The notes under the pieces are model-generated. The model made no database searches and had not been told where the DNA came from. It saw nothing but the letters and a program-made list of their open reading frames with translations. A stretch of 64,000 nucleotides of DNA from Aradus depressus (Eukaryota; Arthropoda; Insecta; Hemiptera; Aradidae): positions 12,440,249 to 12,504,248 of the forward strand of contig OY759223.1 in NCBI GenBank assembly GCA_963662175.1, in the 5' to 3' direction. Positions 9,021 through 19,404 of this stretch are shown here, in pieces. How positions within the stretch are numbered: position 1 is the first letter of the stretch; every line of letters begins with the position of its first letter. The position numbers were made by a program, and so were the translations under genes.

Positions 9021-10139
9021 AAGTAAAACCCGTCTTTACGGACACCCCCTCCGATGAACACCTCTCCTAACGGACAATTTTCAATGTTCCCGAAGTATAG
9101 GAAAATAATGTATTTTTACCCCCCTGGACACCCCTCAAACGGACGTGGACAATCAATTTTTCGACGTTAAGAGATAAATTTACTTCTCCTTTATAATTCG
9201 TAGAATTCGCTGTTTGTGTATATATCTACTGTTTTGTTTGGTTTATTAACTTAAAATCCATAATAACTATTATTGTGTGTGTTATTAGCGCCTGCACAAC
9301 CTGGATATTCGCTCGATGGGGGCACCTTCAGTGCGGCTATCTCTCCTGACTGCTCTGACTGTCAGAGCACAGAGCAGCAGCCCTTGGTACCTCTCCGTAC
9401 TCCGTTATATCGGGGTTCTCTTCCTGTCACTTCAAGAGCGGCAGAAGGGGGAGAGTACCCACCTCCTATTATATTTTATTATACAAATCGATATTCCGCA
9501 AGACGTGCAGTAACTGAATCGTATATGGAGAACCAATTTTTAAAACTGCTAAAGACTCATGACGTAATCCTTCTCTGTCTCTATAGGGCTTGAGTGCTAT
9601 GCAATTCCTATTGATTGTTACCTATATATGTAATATTAAACATAAAAGAAAATTAAACGTTTTATACATTCAACATACATATAATGAAGTTTAGAGGGCG
9701 CCGGTAGCTCAGTTGTATGCGTGCTTGCCTTCTGAGCTCAAGATCGTGGGTTCGAAACGCGACCGAGGCCTTTTAGTTTATTTTATTTGGGAGGTAAAAT
9801 AAACTTAAGCACGCCGTCCTTCGGATGGGACGTTAAGCGATGGTCCCGAGCCTGTACGATGTCAGGTACTCGTTAAAGACCGCTACCCTAGGTGAATAAA
9901 AATTTAGGGTAGGCAAAATTTAGGACTCCCACAGTAGAGTCGGGCTCATGTTCACCAGAGTGACGAAAGAGCGCTCTGGTAGTAGGCGATATGACCTCGT
10001 AGTTAAAGCCCGGGCATGAGTCATAAAACCTAACCTAACCTAAAATGAAGTTTTTTTTTAAACCCTCCTCAACGAACACCCTTCTGCAACGGATAAATTT
10101 CTTGGTCCCGTGACTGTCCGTTGCAAAGGGGTTTTACTG
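9021..10139. mobile_element. pogo/Tigger-like non-autonomous element with nested SINE
   Basis: The left end 'aagtaaaacccgtc' and the right end '...aaaggggttttactg' are inverted relatives of the CAGTRAAACC ends of pogo-group elements. The dinucleotide TA flanks both ends (9019-9020 and 10140-10141). Removing the nested SINE leaves about 760 bp, close to the 751 bp of the better-preserved relative at 53849-54599. Both share 'gacacccct...acggacgtggac'-type internal repeats of the end. A 106-codon frame inside (9273-9593) shows no transposase motif. Confidence 0.75.
9693..10043 (+). mobile_element. SINE-A, essentially full length, with target-site duplication
   Basis: Best reference copy in the window. 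tRNA-related head (A box tagctcagttg, B box gggttcgaaacgcg), a body with 'aagcacgccgtccttcgg' and 'agcgctctggtagtaggcg', and a tail of three CCTAA units. The 10-mer aatgaagttt flanks it (9683-9692 and 10044-10053). It sits inside the pogo-like element, so it inserted later. Confidence 0.95.
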
Positions 10140-10146
10140 TATAAGT

Positions 10147-10485
10147 TACATTATATTATATAATAAGAACCACCCCCTCTATTAAAATATACGCCTATGC
10201 CGTTACCATCAGCCTTCTTATTTATAATAATATATTATTACATTATATAATAATAACCACCCCCTCTATTAAAATATACGCCTATGCCGTTACCATCAGC
10301 CTTCTTATTTATAATAATATATTATTAAATTATATAATAATAACCACCCCCTCAACTAAAATATACGCCTATGCCGTTACCATCAGCCTTCTTATTTACA
10401 ATAATATAATATTACATTATATAAAAATAACCACCCCCTCCACTAAAATATACGCCTATGCCGTTACCATCAGCCCTGTTATTTC
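10147..10485. repeat. Tandem repeat, 87 bp x 4
   Basis: 'accaccccctc' starts units at 10169, 10256, 10343 and 10430. Each contains 'tacgcctatgccgttaccat' and an AT palindrome-like linker. It lies directly beyond the pogo-like right end. Confidence 0.95.
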
Positions 10486-10694
10486 GTTCACTAATAGGTT
10501 GTGAACGTGCCTTGCATTAAATCAATGTTCTTCTATACTTTCCTATTCATGTTAATTTTATGTACCTCAGGATTCTCTGTTTTAGAATATTTATGAAAGT
10601 TACTTAACTAAATTCCCTAGAGAAGGGCAACAACCTATAGGACAGTTGGTCCTTTCTGCCCTATGTTGGAGTACATGAAAAACAAAAAAGTGAC
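10486..10694. other. Short unassigned interval
   Basis: Nothing recognised apart from an inverted pair around 10630-10665 ('aagggcaacaacctatagga' / 'tcctttctgccctat') that could form a hairpin. Confidence 0.35.
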
Positions 10695-10915
10695 ATGAAT
10701 CATCGAAAATGTACTTCCCCAACATGAATTAATCGGTAAATTTTAAGCTCTTTCTCTAAAACCAAAATGGCTGTTTTGTCTAAAAATCGTTGGATTGCAT
10801 TGGGGGCTTCTGAAGTCTCATAATAAATTTTATGTTGATATATTCATTACATGGACAGTTATTGAGATTTTCGGATCTAGCCTCCCCTCTCCCCTTTCTT
10901 TCGGCCACAAATATA
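10695..10915 (-). repeat. M repeat copy, partial
   Basis: Starts with the family end ('tgaatcatcgaaaatgtact', 'tccccaacatgaattaatcg') and continues to 'ctcccctttctttcggcc'. One internal module remains. Confidence 0.8.
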
Positions 10916-11081
10916 AAATTTATTTTGAATCTTACCAATAGTTAGTTATTATGACTCATGCCATACATTTTTTGTTATATATAATAAGCAAATGTGATAC
11001 ATAATAAATAAATGTCTTGGCTGTTGAAAGGGAAATCAATCTCACACTCCATTGTCTTGTTATTACATTAGAAAAATTAAA

Positions 11082-11388
11082 ATAGGTTAGGTTAGGTTTT
11101 ATGACTCATGCCCCGGCTTTAACTACGAGGTCATATCGCCTACTACCAGAGCACTCTTTTGTCACTCTGGTGATATGAGCCTGACTTTATTCTAAATTTT
11201 GCCTACACTAAATTTTTATTCAACTAGGGCGGTAACGAGTACCTGACATCGTACAGTCTCTGGACCCTGTCATAATGTCCCATCCGAAGGATGGCATGCT
11301 TAATTTTATTTTACCTCCCAGATAAAATGAACTAACAGTCACGATCCTGAGCTCAGAAGGCAAGCACGCATACTACTGAGCTACCGGC
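11082..11388 (-). mobile_element. SINE-A copy
   Basis: Minus-strand copy: ggttaggttagg tail at the left, tRNA-like head at the right (ctactgagctaccggc). The B-box section is shortened ('aactaacagtcacgatcc') and 'ccccggct' replaces the usual 'cccgggct'. No clear target duplication. Confidence 0.88.
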
Positions 11389-11717
11389 TACTAATACGAG
11401 TACATAAAGAGACAGCGTTTGTTTGATGGTCGGGCTAATCTTAAAAAACTACTTGACCAATTTTCAATTTTTTTTTTCTGTGAATTCCTTACTTTACCGC
11501 GGTGGTTATTAGTCAAAAAAAAATTTCTTTTTTACATTTTTTTAAAGAAAATATTTAATTATTGTATATATAGTATCGATAGGCGTAATCGAATCTCTCA
11601 ATAGTTCTCTTTTTATGGTTCCGAAGTCGCTTATCGAAAGCCTATTAACGAGTGTTTGTCCTTGTTTATTGTGTTGTGTTTTATATTTCTTTAGGCTTGA
11701 ATGACAATTCAACTTTC

Positions 11718-12888
11718 TATTGTGGCAAATGTACCCGAACAACGACGGTGTCGCTAAGCGGACAAATATACAAACAACATTGCCAGCCTGCCACCTGATA
11801 AGTGCAGACCATATGTTTGTATATTATAAATCCCATCTTTATAATATACAATATGTTGGCCACTGTATTAATAATTTTATATATAAATTGAGGAGTTTGG
11901 AGCCAGAGCGGACCAACCCACAATTTTTCGGAAAATGAGTTATTACCATCTTGATGTTGGCATAGGTTCCCTTTTTTCAAAACCAGTGTGGATCACTTAG
12001 TTTCTTCACTTCAGTGATAGATAGCAGCACTTTAACTTAGTCCACACATATTTTGTGCATATATTTTCAAAGTCACAATGGATCACACGGCCTTCAAAAA
12101 CTTTATAGAACACAAAAAGGGATCACTCATCCAAAACTATTCTAAAATTTCAAATATAAATAAATATTTGGGGCCCATTTATGGAGATAAACAAAATGTA
12201 CTCAATTTTCAATTGCCATTTTCTTCCTGTTCAGTTTCAACCAGTTGGTCCGCCCTGGCTCCAAACTCCTCAATTGAGTAGGTGATTTCCAAAACCAGTC
12301 ATTTGTTCGTAAACAACTTTTGGGATAATCACCAAAAACTGATAAAAATTAACCGTTTTAAGTTGAAGTTTGGGAGCCATGGTGGCCGTGCGGACTAGAG
12401 CGTAGGGCTTTGGTCGCATGGTCTCACCATGGTTTGCGGGTTCGAATCCCGTCCGGGAGTGAGTTTTATTTCATAGATAGAACTCCCTCCCGGGGCCATG
12501 GATGTCGTAAATAACTAGTAAATTACACCAGTGACATGGCTAATATGCATTGTACATGAGGCCAAAAAAAAAAAAAAAAAAAAAAATTGAAGTTCCGATT
12601 TTTTTTTCATGGATGGGTAATAACTTTATCTCTCATCATGCAAACGTTGCCAAATATATTGTGGCTAGAAAATTTGCTATTTTTTATTTAAGTTTTCTAA
12701 TAGCTACTTTTGGCGAAATGGCTGGTTTTGGAAATCACCTACTCAATTGTATTGTATATTATAAAGATGGGATTTATAATATACAAACATATGGTTTGCA
12801 CTTATTAGGTGGCAGGCTGGCAATGTTGTTTGTATATTTGTCCGCTTAGCGACACCGTCGTTGTTCGGGTACATTTGCTACACTATAA
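11718..12888. mobile_element. Long-TIR DNA element, non-autonomous
   Basis: Terminal inverted repeats of roughly 140 bp: 'gcaaatgtacccgaacaacg' at 11725 and its complement ending at 12878. They include 'gtcgctaagcggacaaat' and 'cctgccacctgataagtg'. A second, internal inverted pair (ggagtttggagccagagcgg at 11892; complement near 12245) and a third ('caattgagtaggtgatttcc' near 12271 and complement near 12730) give a nested structure. No transposase frame. A SINE-2 sits in its right half. Confidence 0.75.
12371..12586 (+). mobile_element. SINE-2 (tRNA-derived, poly-A tail) with target-site duplication
   Basis: The head 'gagccatggtggccgtgcgg' plus 'gcgggttcgaatcccg' supplies A- and B-box-like promoters of a tRNA-derived SINE, with a long variable-arm-like insert as in Ser/Leu-type tRNAs. 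The body contains 'ctccctcccggggccatgga'. It ends in 23 A. The 8-mer ttgaagtt flanks it (12363-12370, 12587-12594). Other copies: 27213 (plus) and 45768 (minus). Confidence 0.9.
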
Positions 12889-13500
12889 ATATATTCTAAT
12901 GTTACTTTTCGTTGATTAAGTGGCTTTGATATAACTCACCATTAACTTTAATCAGAAATGAAAGCAATTTAAGGACTATACATCCCACCCACACAGCGTA
13001 GCGGTTAAAGTACAACTTGCCAGAAGACAACGTCTTTTATTTCCTACTATCATATATGAGAAAAATAGTTGTTGGTGAATCCGATTATATCATTTCCAGC
13101 ATACTTCGTATAGATGGGGAAGCAAAAAAAATTGTTATTGTTGTTTTTGATACCAGCGGTGCTGAAGGGGCAATGAAATGAAACCTAGTTTTTTTTTTAT
13201 GGTTGCAAACACATAAAAATATATACTTTTTATAGACTGACGTAATTAAACCAAACATGTGAAAAAAATCACTTAATTTCTACCTTTGAGCAATAAAAAA
13301 AACCTATCAGCTAAAAATACAATATAAAATATTCCGTAGTAAAGTCGTTTTTTATATTCTCAGTTTGAATTGCAATTGAACAAAGTTATGAATGCAATCT
13401 GAAAGTTTCACAAAAGGTTTTACGTGGAAAATAAACGGTTAACTAAACCCATAAAAAATGGAACCAATCTATATGATATGAGATATTCTGTTTTCATTTT
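12889..13500. other. Interval without recognisable gene
   Basis: AT-rich, no supported feature. 'cacagcgtagcggttaaagt' near 12992 hints at a tRNA-like fragment but has no partner B box. Confidence 0.4.
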
Positions 13501-13502
13501 TA

Positions 13503-13785
13503 GGGTTCTGCCAATGCACCCAATCTCCAGTGTATTCAATCCTTGCAATCTAAAATCCTTCGTACAATAGCCAATGCACTTTATTACATCTCCAAAAAAA
13601 ACCTTCATACTGATTTCGATATTTTCATCGAATTAGCTAAATCCAGGTACAGGAAATTATTTTCCTTCTTTAGTACCCACATTAATCCTCTCATTCGTAC
13701 CCTCTCTTCTGCCATACTTCCCGAACGACACCTTAAGCGCCAATGGCCTAGAGACCTCCTTAGTTGCAGCAGTGACAGCGATTAG
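13503..13785 (+). pseudogene. Jockey-type non-LTR retrotransposon, ORF2 C-terminus
   Basis: The frame reads GSANAPNLQCIQSLQSKILR...YYISKKNLHTDFD and ends LKRQWPRDLLSCSSDSD before a stop. The 'WGSA...LQ..QSK.LR.I..APYYV.N...H.DL' phrase is characteristic of the end of Jockey-clade reverse transcriptases. It is 5' truncated at 13503. A short 3' UTR ('ctagggagagtcaacactgg') follows, then a TAA-repeat that joins the next element. Sister copies: 25690 (minus), 50430 and 53180 (plus). Confidence 0.8.
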
Positions 13786-13830
13786 CCATAAATGAGTGCG
13801 ACTCAGTGCCTAGGGAGAGTCAACACTGGG

Positions 13831-14250
13831 TGATTATAATAATAATAAATTTATTTCCATTAAACCAATACAAGGTAATAGGATACGTCAAAACAATTTA
13901 TACATTAAGATAGCTTATATTAGATTTATAACTACTTGAGTCTAACACACCTATGATTAGTAGTAATAACAAAACTATTAAAAAAAGTAAAATGAAATTA
14001 ATAAAAACTGAACAAATAAATACTTAAAAATATATGAGTATATAAAAAAATTAATACATAGAAACATTTATAATAAGTAGATACTTTTTTCAATTTAATA
14101 AAAATTAAGAAACTATTTTTTAAAACTCTTCCGGAAGTGCCTTTATCACAATGATGTTTCGGGACGTTCTTACGTCCTACATCAGGTCCAAATGTGCGAG
14201 ATATAGAAAAGAAAAAGAAAACAATGTTGCTATAACAATATATAAACAAA
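13831..14250 (-). mobile_element. Non-LTR 3'-UTR repeat ('P'), copy 1
   Basis: Nearly the same sequence as 40277-40690. On the minus strand it ends '...ttggtttaatggaaataaat' plus a TTA repeat, the form of many insect non-LTR 3' ends. A 'cacttccggaagag' block recurs after the reverse-transcriptase tail at 48858 ('gacacttccggaaaag'), suggesting the family it belongs to. Its tail meets the Jockey tail at 13831, a tail-to-tail junction. Confidence 0.7.
14151..14188 (-). ncRNA. Hammerhead-like hairpin in P repeat (weak)
   Basis: Minus strand: CTGATGT, then a seven-pair hairpin (aggacgtaagaacgtccc), then GAAAC. The sister copy at 40588-40634 has the proper CTGATGA but has lost the second half. A consensus of the two would have a hammerhead-like core, but neither copy does, and the nucleotide at the expected cleavage position is unfavourable. 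Confidence 0.2.
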
Positions 14251-14299
14251 TAAAATAAATATATTAATAAATTATAAATGAATAAATAAAAAATATATA

Positions 14300-14562
14300 A
14301 ATTGAGTGGTTGACTCGAAAAAGGTTCTAAGCGCCACTTTAGTCGAAAATGAGATTTCTGTGGAATCAGGTTCTATAGGCCTCTAGGGACTGTGTAGGGA
14401 AGTTTTTTTTTGCCATTACAGCAGCAGTTGGTAGTATTGAGCCCACGTCAGCGTTGAGCCTCATGGAAGAAGGTTCTAACAGCCACCAGTAGTTCTCAAC
14501 ATGGCAGCGGAAGGAAGTGTTATTTTGGCGTTTAGAACCTTTTTCGCACCAACCACTCAATT
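14300..14562. mobile_element. MITE, about 263 bp with about 37-bp TIRs
   Basis: The left end 'aattgagtggttgactcg...aaaggttctaagcgcca' is inverted at the right end ('tggcgtttagaacc...ccaaccactcaatt'). Internal sequence is unrelated to other repeats here. Flanks are AT-rich, so the target duplication cannot be fixed. Confidence 0.75.
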
Positions 14563-15375
14563 AATAAATAAAAAATGATAAAGTAATAAATTTTAAAAAA
14601 ATTATAATTTTTTAAAATATTATACTATATTTTTCGGAGTATAATAATAAAGCCCAAATGGTCGTTGCCTTTGGTGTGACAGTGTGCTGGGGAAGTACAT
14701 ATTTTTTTCACCGATTTCTTTAACACTTTTAGAATAAGGGGTTCGAAAAAGATGAAATTTCATTGAAATCTCGACATCGAACTATGAAGTAAAATCATCT
14801 TCTACAGTGCTGCCCTATGCGGCCGCCCATGTCTCTGTAGAGGTATGTATGAAATTAGTGGACATGTTTGGCTTTTCAATGAAAGCGCCCCCATTTTGAA
14901 AGTCACATTATTTTCAATTTTGAGGAAGACACGTCCCACTCGTTGAACTCTCAATAGTCCCGACATAATCGTCCAGTCGCAGAAGACCCTTCCCCTGGGT
15001 GTCTGATGACCATATAAAACTGGTTCAACATTCCCGGAACGCGGTTAATGCCTGCGGGAGGAACGTCTGTCCCGACCCGGAGTCTTGTCACGTAGAGCTC
15101 GTTCAAACTGAGTTAAGATGAAGTAACCTTAAAGAAAAGGCCACTTAGACTCTTTACAATAACTAGACTTTAGCTTAAACTCCGCTTTATTATCTACATA
15201 TATTCCAAGGTTTTTTTATTGCCTTATCCGCCCTTAGAATTCCCTTAAGACCTGGAAAAAATCTTTCTTTTTTCCCCATTCTTTATGATTATTATTTTCT
15301 TCCTTAAAAACCAAACTCGTATCTATTCGAAAAGTGTGACCTGCATACCACTATTAAAATCTGGCCAAGTTAAAG
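14563..15375. other. Interval with a balanced-composition patch at 14800-15120
   Basis: A 'tggggaagtacat' piece near 14688 is an M-end fragment. 14800-15120 is noticeably richer in G+C than its surroundings ('atgcggccgccc', 'ctgcgggaggaacg') and could be an exon or promoter relic, but no frame of useful length or splice pair is evident. Confidence 0.3.
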
Positions 15376-15572
15376 TTTCATGCCCGGGCTTTAACTACGT
15401 CATATCGCCTACTATCAGAGCTCTCGTTCGTCTCTCTGGTGAACATGAGCCCGACTCTATATTTTTATTTACCTACGTTAGAGCTCTTTATCTATATTTG
15501 TCATCGTACTGGCTCGGGACAAACGCTTAATGTCCCCATCCGAAGGACGGCGTGCTCAATGCCTTGTTGATA
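15376..15572 (-). mobile_element. SINE fragment
   Basis: Minus-strand copy from 'tgcccgggctttaactacg' to 'gcgtgctcaatgccttgttg'. The tail repeat and tRNA-like head are missing and the middle is shortened. Confidence 0.8.
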
Positions 15573-15818
15573 CATTTATTTGAACGGCAGTTTAAATATA
15601 ATATACATACACACATAACGTTTCTTGTCAATGCATTCTAACGTGAGTTATCATAATATGATAACATATTATGTTCACACAACAGAAAAAAAGACCCCTA
15701 CATTTCGTACGTAGTTGGGGATGTAAGAAAATAAATTAGAAATAGATGGAATTGTGTATTTGGGTGCACAGATATCAAAGTGGTTAAATAAAAAAATATA
15801 TATATATATAATTCAATA

Positions 15819-15862
15819 CAGTGGGAGTCCTAAATTTTCCCTGCCCTAAATTTTTATTCACC
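15819..15862 (-). mobile_element. Short SINE-A body fragment
   Basis: Only the 'gtgggagtcctaaatttt...ctaaatttttattcacc' section of SINE-A remains. Confidence 0.75.
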
Positions 15863-16395
15863 ATCAAATTTCCGATTACATAACCTACCCTATATACTTG
15901 CACTGGAATTAAAGCCCTTATATTGGGAAATTTGACAAGATATGAGGGATTGTAGAAGGCCAAACAGAGGAGCCAAATAGTAAAGAGTTAAGGGTGGGAT
16001 ATTTGGAGCTTAGTGCCAAAACAAGTTACAAATTTCAAATTTGCAACTGAAAAACTTTCACTGAACTTTTGACAAGTTGTTTCTTAACGCCAATTAAATA
16101 GGAAAAATTCTTCTCAAAAGAGTAATCAAGGATAAGGACTTAGAATAAATATGTCGGCCTTTTATCTATCGAGGAGATGGTGGACTAATGGTCTCTTACT
16201 CGGGTGTCAACCTTCAAGAGATTAATGTTGTCAAAACTTTGGATGGAGAAGAGATATATTCTGTAAGCGTAAGAAAAAGAAGTTAAGGAAATTGGGTCTT
16301 CAACGAAAGATGGTAGATTGTAGCCTACTGCTCAACGAAGTATAGGGGAAGTTCTGTAATCAATCAGAAATTTGACACCCTGATTGCAAAAATAA
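15863..16395. other. Interval with one M-end fragment
   Basis: 'gtataggggaagttctgtaa' at 16341 begins an M left end that is lost after about 40 bp. Otherwise nothing recognised. Confidence 0.5.
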
Positions 16396-16660
16396 GAAAA
16401 GTCGCCGGTGAATCACCGGCTATGTACTTCCCCACAATGAATTAATCAATTAAATTTTCGCTCCCCTTTCAATACTTACATAGCGGCTCCTAAATCCTCA
16501 AACTACATCTGCAGTTATTAGAGTTTTTGAGTTAAGCCTCCCCCTCTCCTCTTTGACCAATTTGACTGCAAAATCGATAGGTTTTGTGCTTATAAAGTTT
16601 TGGCTACACATAAAAAATTTTATGACGATACATTCATATTTCGGTAATGTTTGGGTCTAC
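16396..16660 (-). repeat. M repeat copy, partial
   Basis: Shows the terminal hairpin in its cleanest form (gccggtgaatcaccggc), then 'tatgtacttccccacaatga', 'aattaatcaatta' and one internal module, ending at 'catgacgatacattcat'-type sequence. Confidence 0.88.
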
Positions 16661-16778
16661 ATTTGCTGTGGTCATGGGGAGTAGGTAATCCGTGAATCTT
16701 ACCCCCACTCTCTGGACCAACTAGGTCCTGAGTCCAGTTCGGCCGTAGCAGCCAGCTCGTGTGTATGTAGTTCGGCCC

Positions 16779-17249
16779 CGGGCACTGTGTGAAATTTATG
16801 AGTTTTGATTTTCAAAATTCGAGCCCCCGCTCAATTTTTGATCAATTTGGATGAAACTAGGTACAAAATATTTGTGAAAGCTGGCTTTTTATCAGGTAAC
16901 TGCGGGTTTCACAATCAAGGTATTATATGCCAATTGACAGCTGCCAAAACCCCGCGAAAATTTTAAAAATATTTAATTTTTTTTGTCTAAGTTTTTGTTA
17001 ACGGATTTTTACAACTTAAATAAATATTTTTTGGGTAGCTGATTGCGAATTTAATATTTATTTTAGTCAAAAGTGGTCCTAATGTTGTCATTTTGGCCTA
17101 AAGTGGTCCAAATTCAATATATTGGCTTTTTTTGCCACTGGCACATAATACCTTGATTGTGAAACCCGCAGTTATCTGATAAAAAGCCAGCTTTCACAAA
17201 TATTTTGCACCTAGTTTCATCCAAATTGATCAAAACTCCTCACACTGTG
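16779..17249. mobile_element. Foldback/TIR element, about 470 bp
   Basis: Arms of about 110 bp: 'gatcaatttggatgaaacta...ctgataaaaag'-type sequence at 16838-16940 and its complement at 17140-17234. The outermost 'cactgtgtga' / 'cacactgtg' pair extends the inverted repeat. The left arm carries an extra 35-bp piece ('tttcaaaattcgagccc'). The centre is T-rich. No coding capacity. Confidence 0.75.
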
Positions 17250-17514
17250 CGCGTCAGCTAGTGTAGGTTGACCCTAGTCGCTCTCGTGTATGTAAAGTTC
17301 GACTTCTGAAGTCAGCTCGTGTGGTTAGGCTCAAGAGTTTTTGTGCAACTCTTGTGTGACAAAATCGTCTCGTGTAGAGCAGTGTGATTTGGCTACTCAG
17401 TGTGTGAAAGTGTGGTACTTCGCTTCTTATGTAGTTTCCATCGTGGGAAACCGTTCATAAAGTGTTAATTACGTTTCCTCAGTTTATGCTTGCTTATAGA
17501 CCAGTTCAACCGTT
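17250..17514. other. Balanced-composition flank with 'agctcgtgtg' motifs
   Basis: Both sides of the foldback (16730-16778 and 17250-17400) carry repeats of 'cagctcgtgtg' and 'gttcgacttc/gttcggcc'. The foldback therefore seems to have landed in one compositionally distinct segment whose identity I cannot name. Confidence 0.35.
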
Positions 17515-17690
17515 TGTACTAATATTCAACATTTGCCCTTATATGAGGACTCCTAATTCCTCTTAATAAATTTTGAGTCGATAAATTCATTACATCGGGA
17601 ATTACAACCCCCTGAACCTCCCTTCCTTCGGCTGATTTCGCTGAAATTTAACAAGAATTATCCTCATGGGGTTATGACTTGAAACGACTC
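17515..17690 (-). repeat. M repeat copy, partial
   Basis: One to two modules ('ataaattcattacatcgg', 'ccttcggctgatttcgctga', 'cctcatggggttatgactt'). Confidence 0.75.
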
Positions 17691-17872
17691 ACGGCCCTAT
17701 ATAAGACCTTCTCAATGTTCAAATCAAAAACTTCAAATTGAAATAGCAGCGCCTTCTCATAGCCTTCGTTGTACAGTCTCCAGGAAGTGTGACCGGTTCA
17801 TATTCAAAGCCAGTGTAAAAATCTAGAAAGCAAAAGGTTTTGCTGATTCAGATAACGGAACTAAGGCAGGCT

Positions 17873-17929
17873 ATGGAGGGAAACTTCTGTAGCATCCTGG
17901 ACTTTATTAAAGATACAGGGCTGCTGTAG
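17873..17929 (+). pseudogene. Non-LTR C-terminal tail (SILDFIKDTGLL)
   Basis: Nineteen codons ending CSILDFIKDTGLL-stop. The same position in the longer element at 58478-58927 reads ESILRFIKETGRLSTS-stop. The following 'tagggaccaacacaaacagg' is its 3' UTR, matching the antisense piece at 6520-6545. Only the last codons remain recognisable. Confidence 0.5.
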
Positions 17930-18065
17930 GGACCAACACAAACAGGACACACAATAGGCACAATAGGCCTACTCTGGCTACAGTGATACCATCAGCCCTT
18001 AAAAAAGAAAAAAAAGTAGAAGAAAGTAAAAGGTTTAAATGGAATTTAAAATTTAACAATAAATC

Positions 18066-18800
18066 TGTGTATAGGGGAAGTTATGTAATCGGTGAAAAAT
18101 TAGATGCGGAGTTTTCAACGGAATTTCATGTTTTCTGACCTTTAGATTCCAATCATGAAAAAAAAAAGTCTCTCAGCATGTCTGTGAACGCGATAACTCC
18201 CTATAAAATGAATTTATCGACACGAAATTGTATATGGGTATCCAGAACCTTCGAACGACGACATCTATAGTTTTTCAGCCAAATTGACCAAAGATAAGGG
18301 GGGGGATTTGGGGACTCAACTCAAAAACCCCAATAACTGCCGATGTAATGAATGTAGCGACGTGAAATTTCATATTTAAAGTCAAAACCAAATGAGGATA
18401 TAACCAGTCAATTTTCAGCGATATCGGCTGAAGGGAAAGGAAGGTTGAGGGGAGGGGCTTAACTCCAAAACCCTAATAAATGCCGATGTAATGAATGTAG
18501 CGACGTGAAATTTCATATTTAAAGTCAAAAACCAAATGAGGATATAACCAGTCAATTTTCAGCGATATCGACTGAAGGGAAGGGAGGGTTCAGGGGAGGG
18601 GCTTAACTCCAAAACCCTAATAAATGCCGATGTAATGAATTTATCGACACAACATTTAGTATGAGGATTTAGGAGCCCTTATGTAAGTCAACCGTTGAAT
18701 ATTAGCGCGAACGATAGACTGGTTTTAGAGGGGGAGCGAAACGTTAATTAATTCTTTAATCGGGAAATACATTGTGTGATTCACCGACGACACTCATTCT
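18066..18800 (+). repeat. M repeat, longest uninterrupted copy
   Basis: Runs from 'gtataggggaagttatgtaa' through 'gttttctgacctttag', a 'gtctctcagcatgtctgtg' stretch and several modules to the right end ('gggagcgaaacgttaatt', 'gattcaccgacgac'). The module 'taataaatgccgatgtaatg' recurs at 18332, 18475 and 18619, a 143-144 bp period, the first two units nearly identical. No reading frame spans it. Confidence 0.9.
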
Positions 18801-19404
18801 CTCTTAATTTCTTCAATGCGAACATCTTTTTCCAAGATTTGCGAATTTCAAGAGTTATTATTTTCATTTTATTTTTTTGCCTTTGAACAGAATTAAAGTT
18901 AGAATATTTCCTTTTTTTTTATTCTTAAAATGAAATTGGTTTCGCTGTATAAAACTAAGTTACTAAGATTGTGGCTTAGCATATGATAGATATGGGAAAA
19001 GTTTAATTTGAAAATAGGAATTTTTAGTTGGTGGGTGAGAGAAGACTTATAGGATTTTTTTTTTTTAAAGAAAAAATAGAAAAACCGAAAAACTATATAC
19101 TTACCAGTTTATCTGGCGTTGGTGCTGTCAAGTTATTTAACGCTTAAAATCGGGATTCGCGACCGACCTCCACACCACAGCTCGCACTCAACTTGCCCTT
19201 AGGCAATATGGACTTCATTTTTTATAAACTCAGAACTCTTTTTTTTTTTTCTTGACAACAGGTCAATTACAAACTATACTGTCATGAGAAAACAAAAAAC
19301 AAGATGTCAGCAATATAGTAAGCTAATAAAGATTATAAATAAAGTAATGAAGTATAGAAAAAATAAAATTTGTAAAAAATAAAACATCACAGATTCTGAA
19401 TACA
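18801..19404. other. AT-rich interval without recognisable gene
   Basis: Homopolymer T and A runs. A short balanced patch at 19140-19200 has no frame of note. Confidence 0.45.

Noticed and set aside
9273..9593. 106-codon frame inside the pogo-like element
   Set aside because: No transposase helix-turn-helix or DDE residues; absent from the sister element at 53849-54599 as far as I can see.
9693..9775. tRNA gene call for the SINE-A heads
   Set aside because: Same head precedes a conserved body and tail in many copies; there is no convincing anticodon-arm or 3' terminator.
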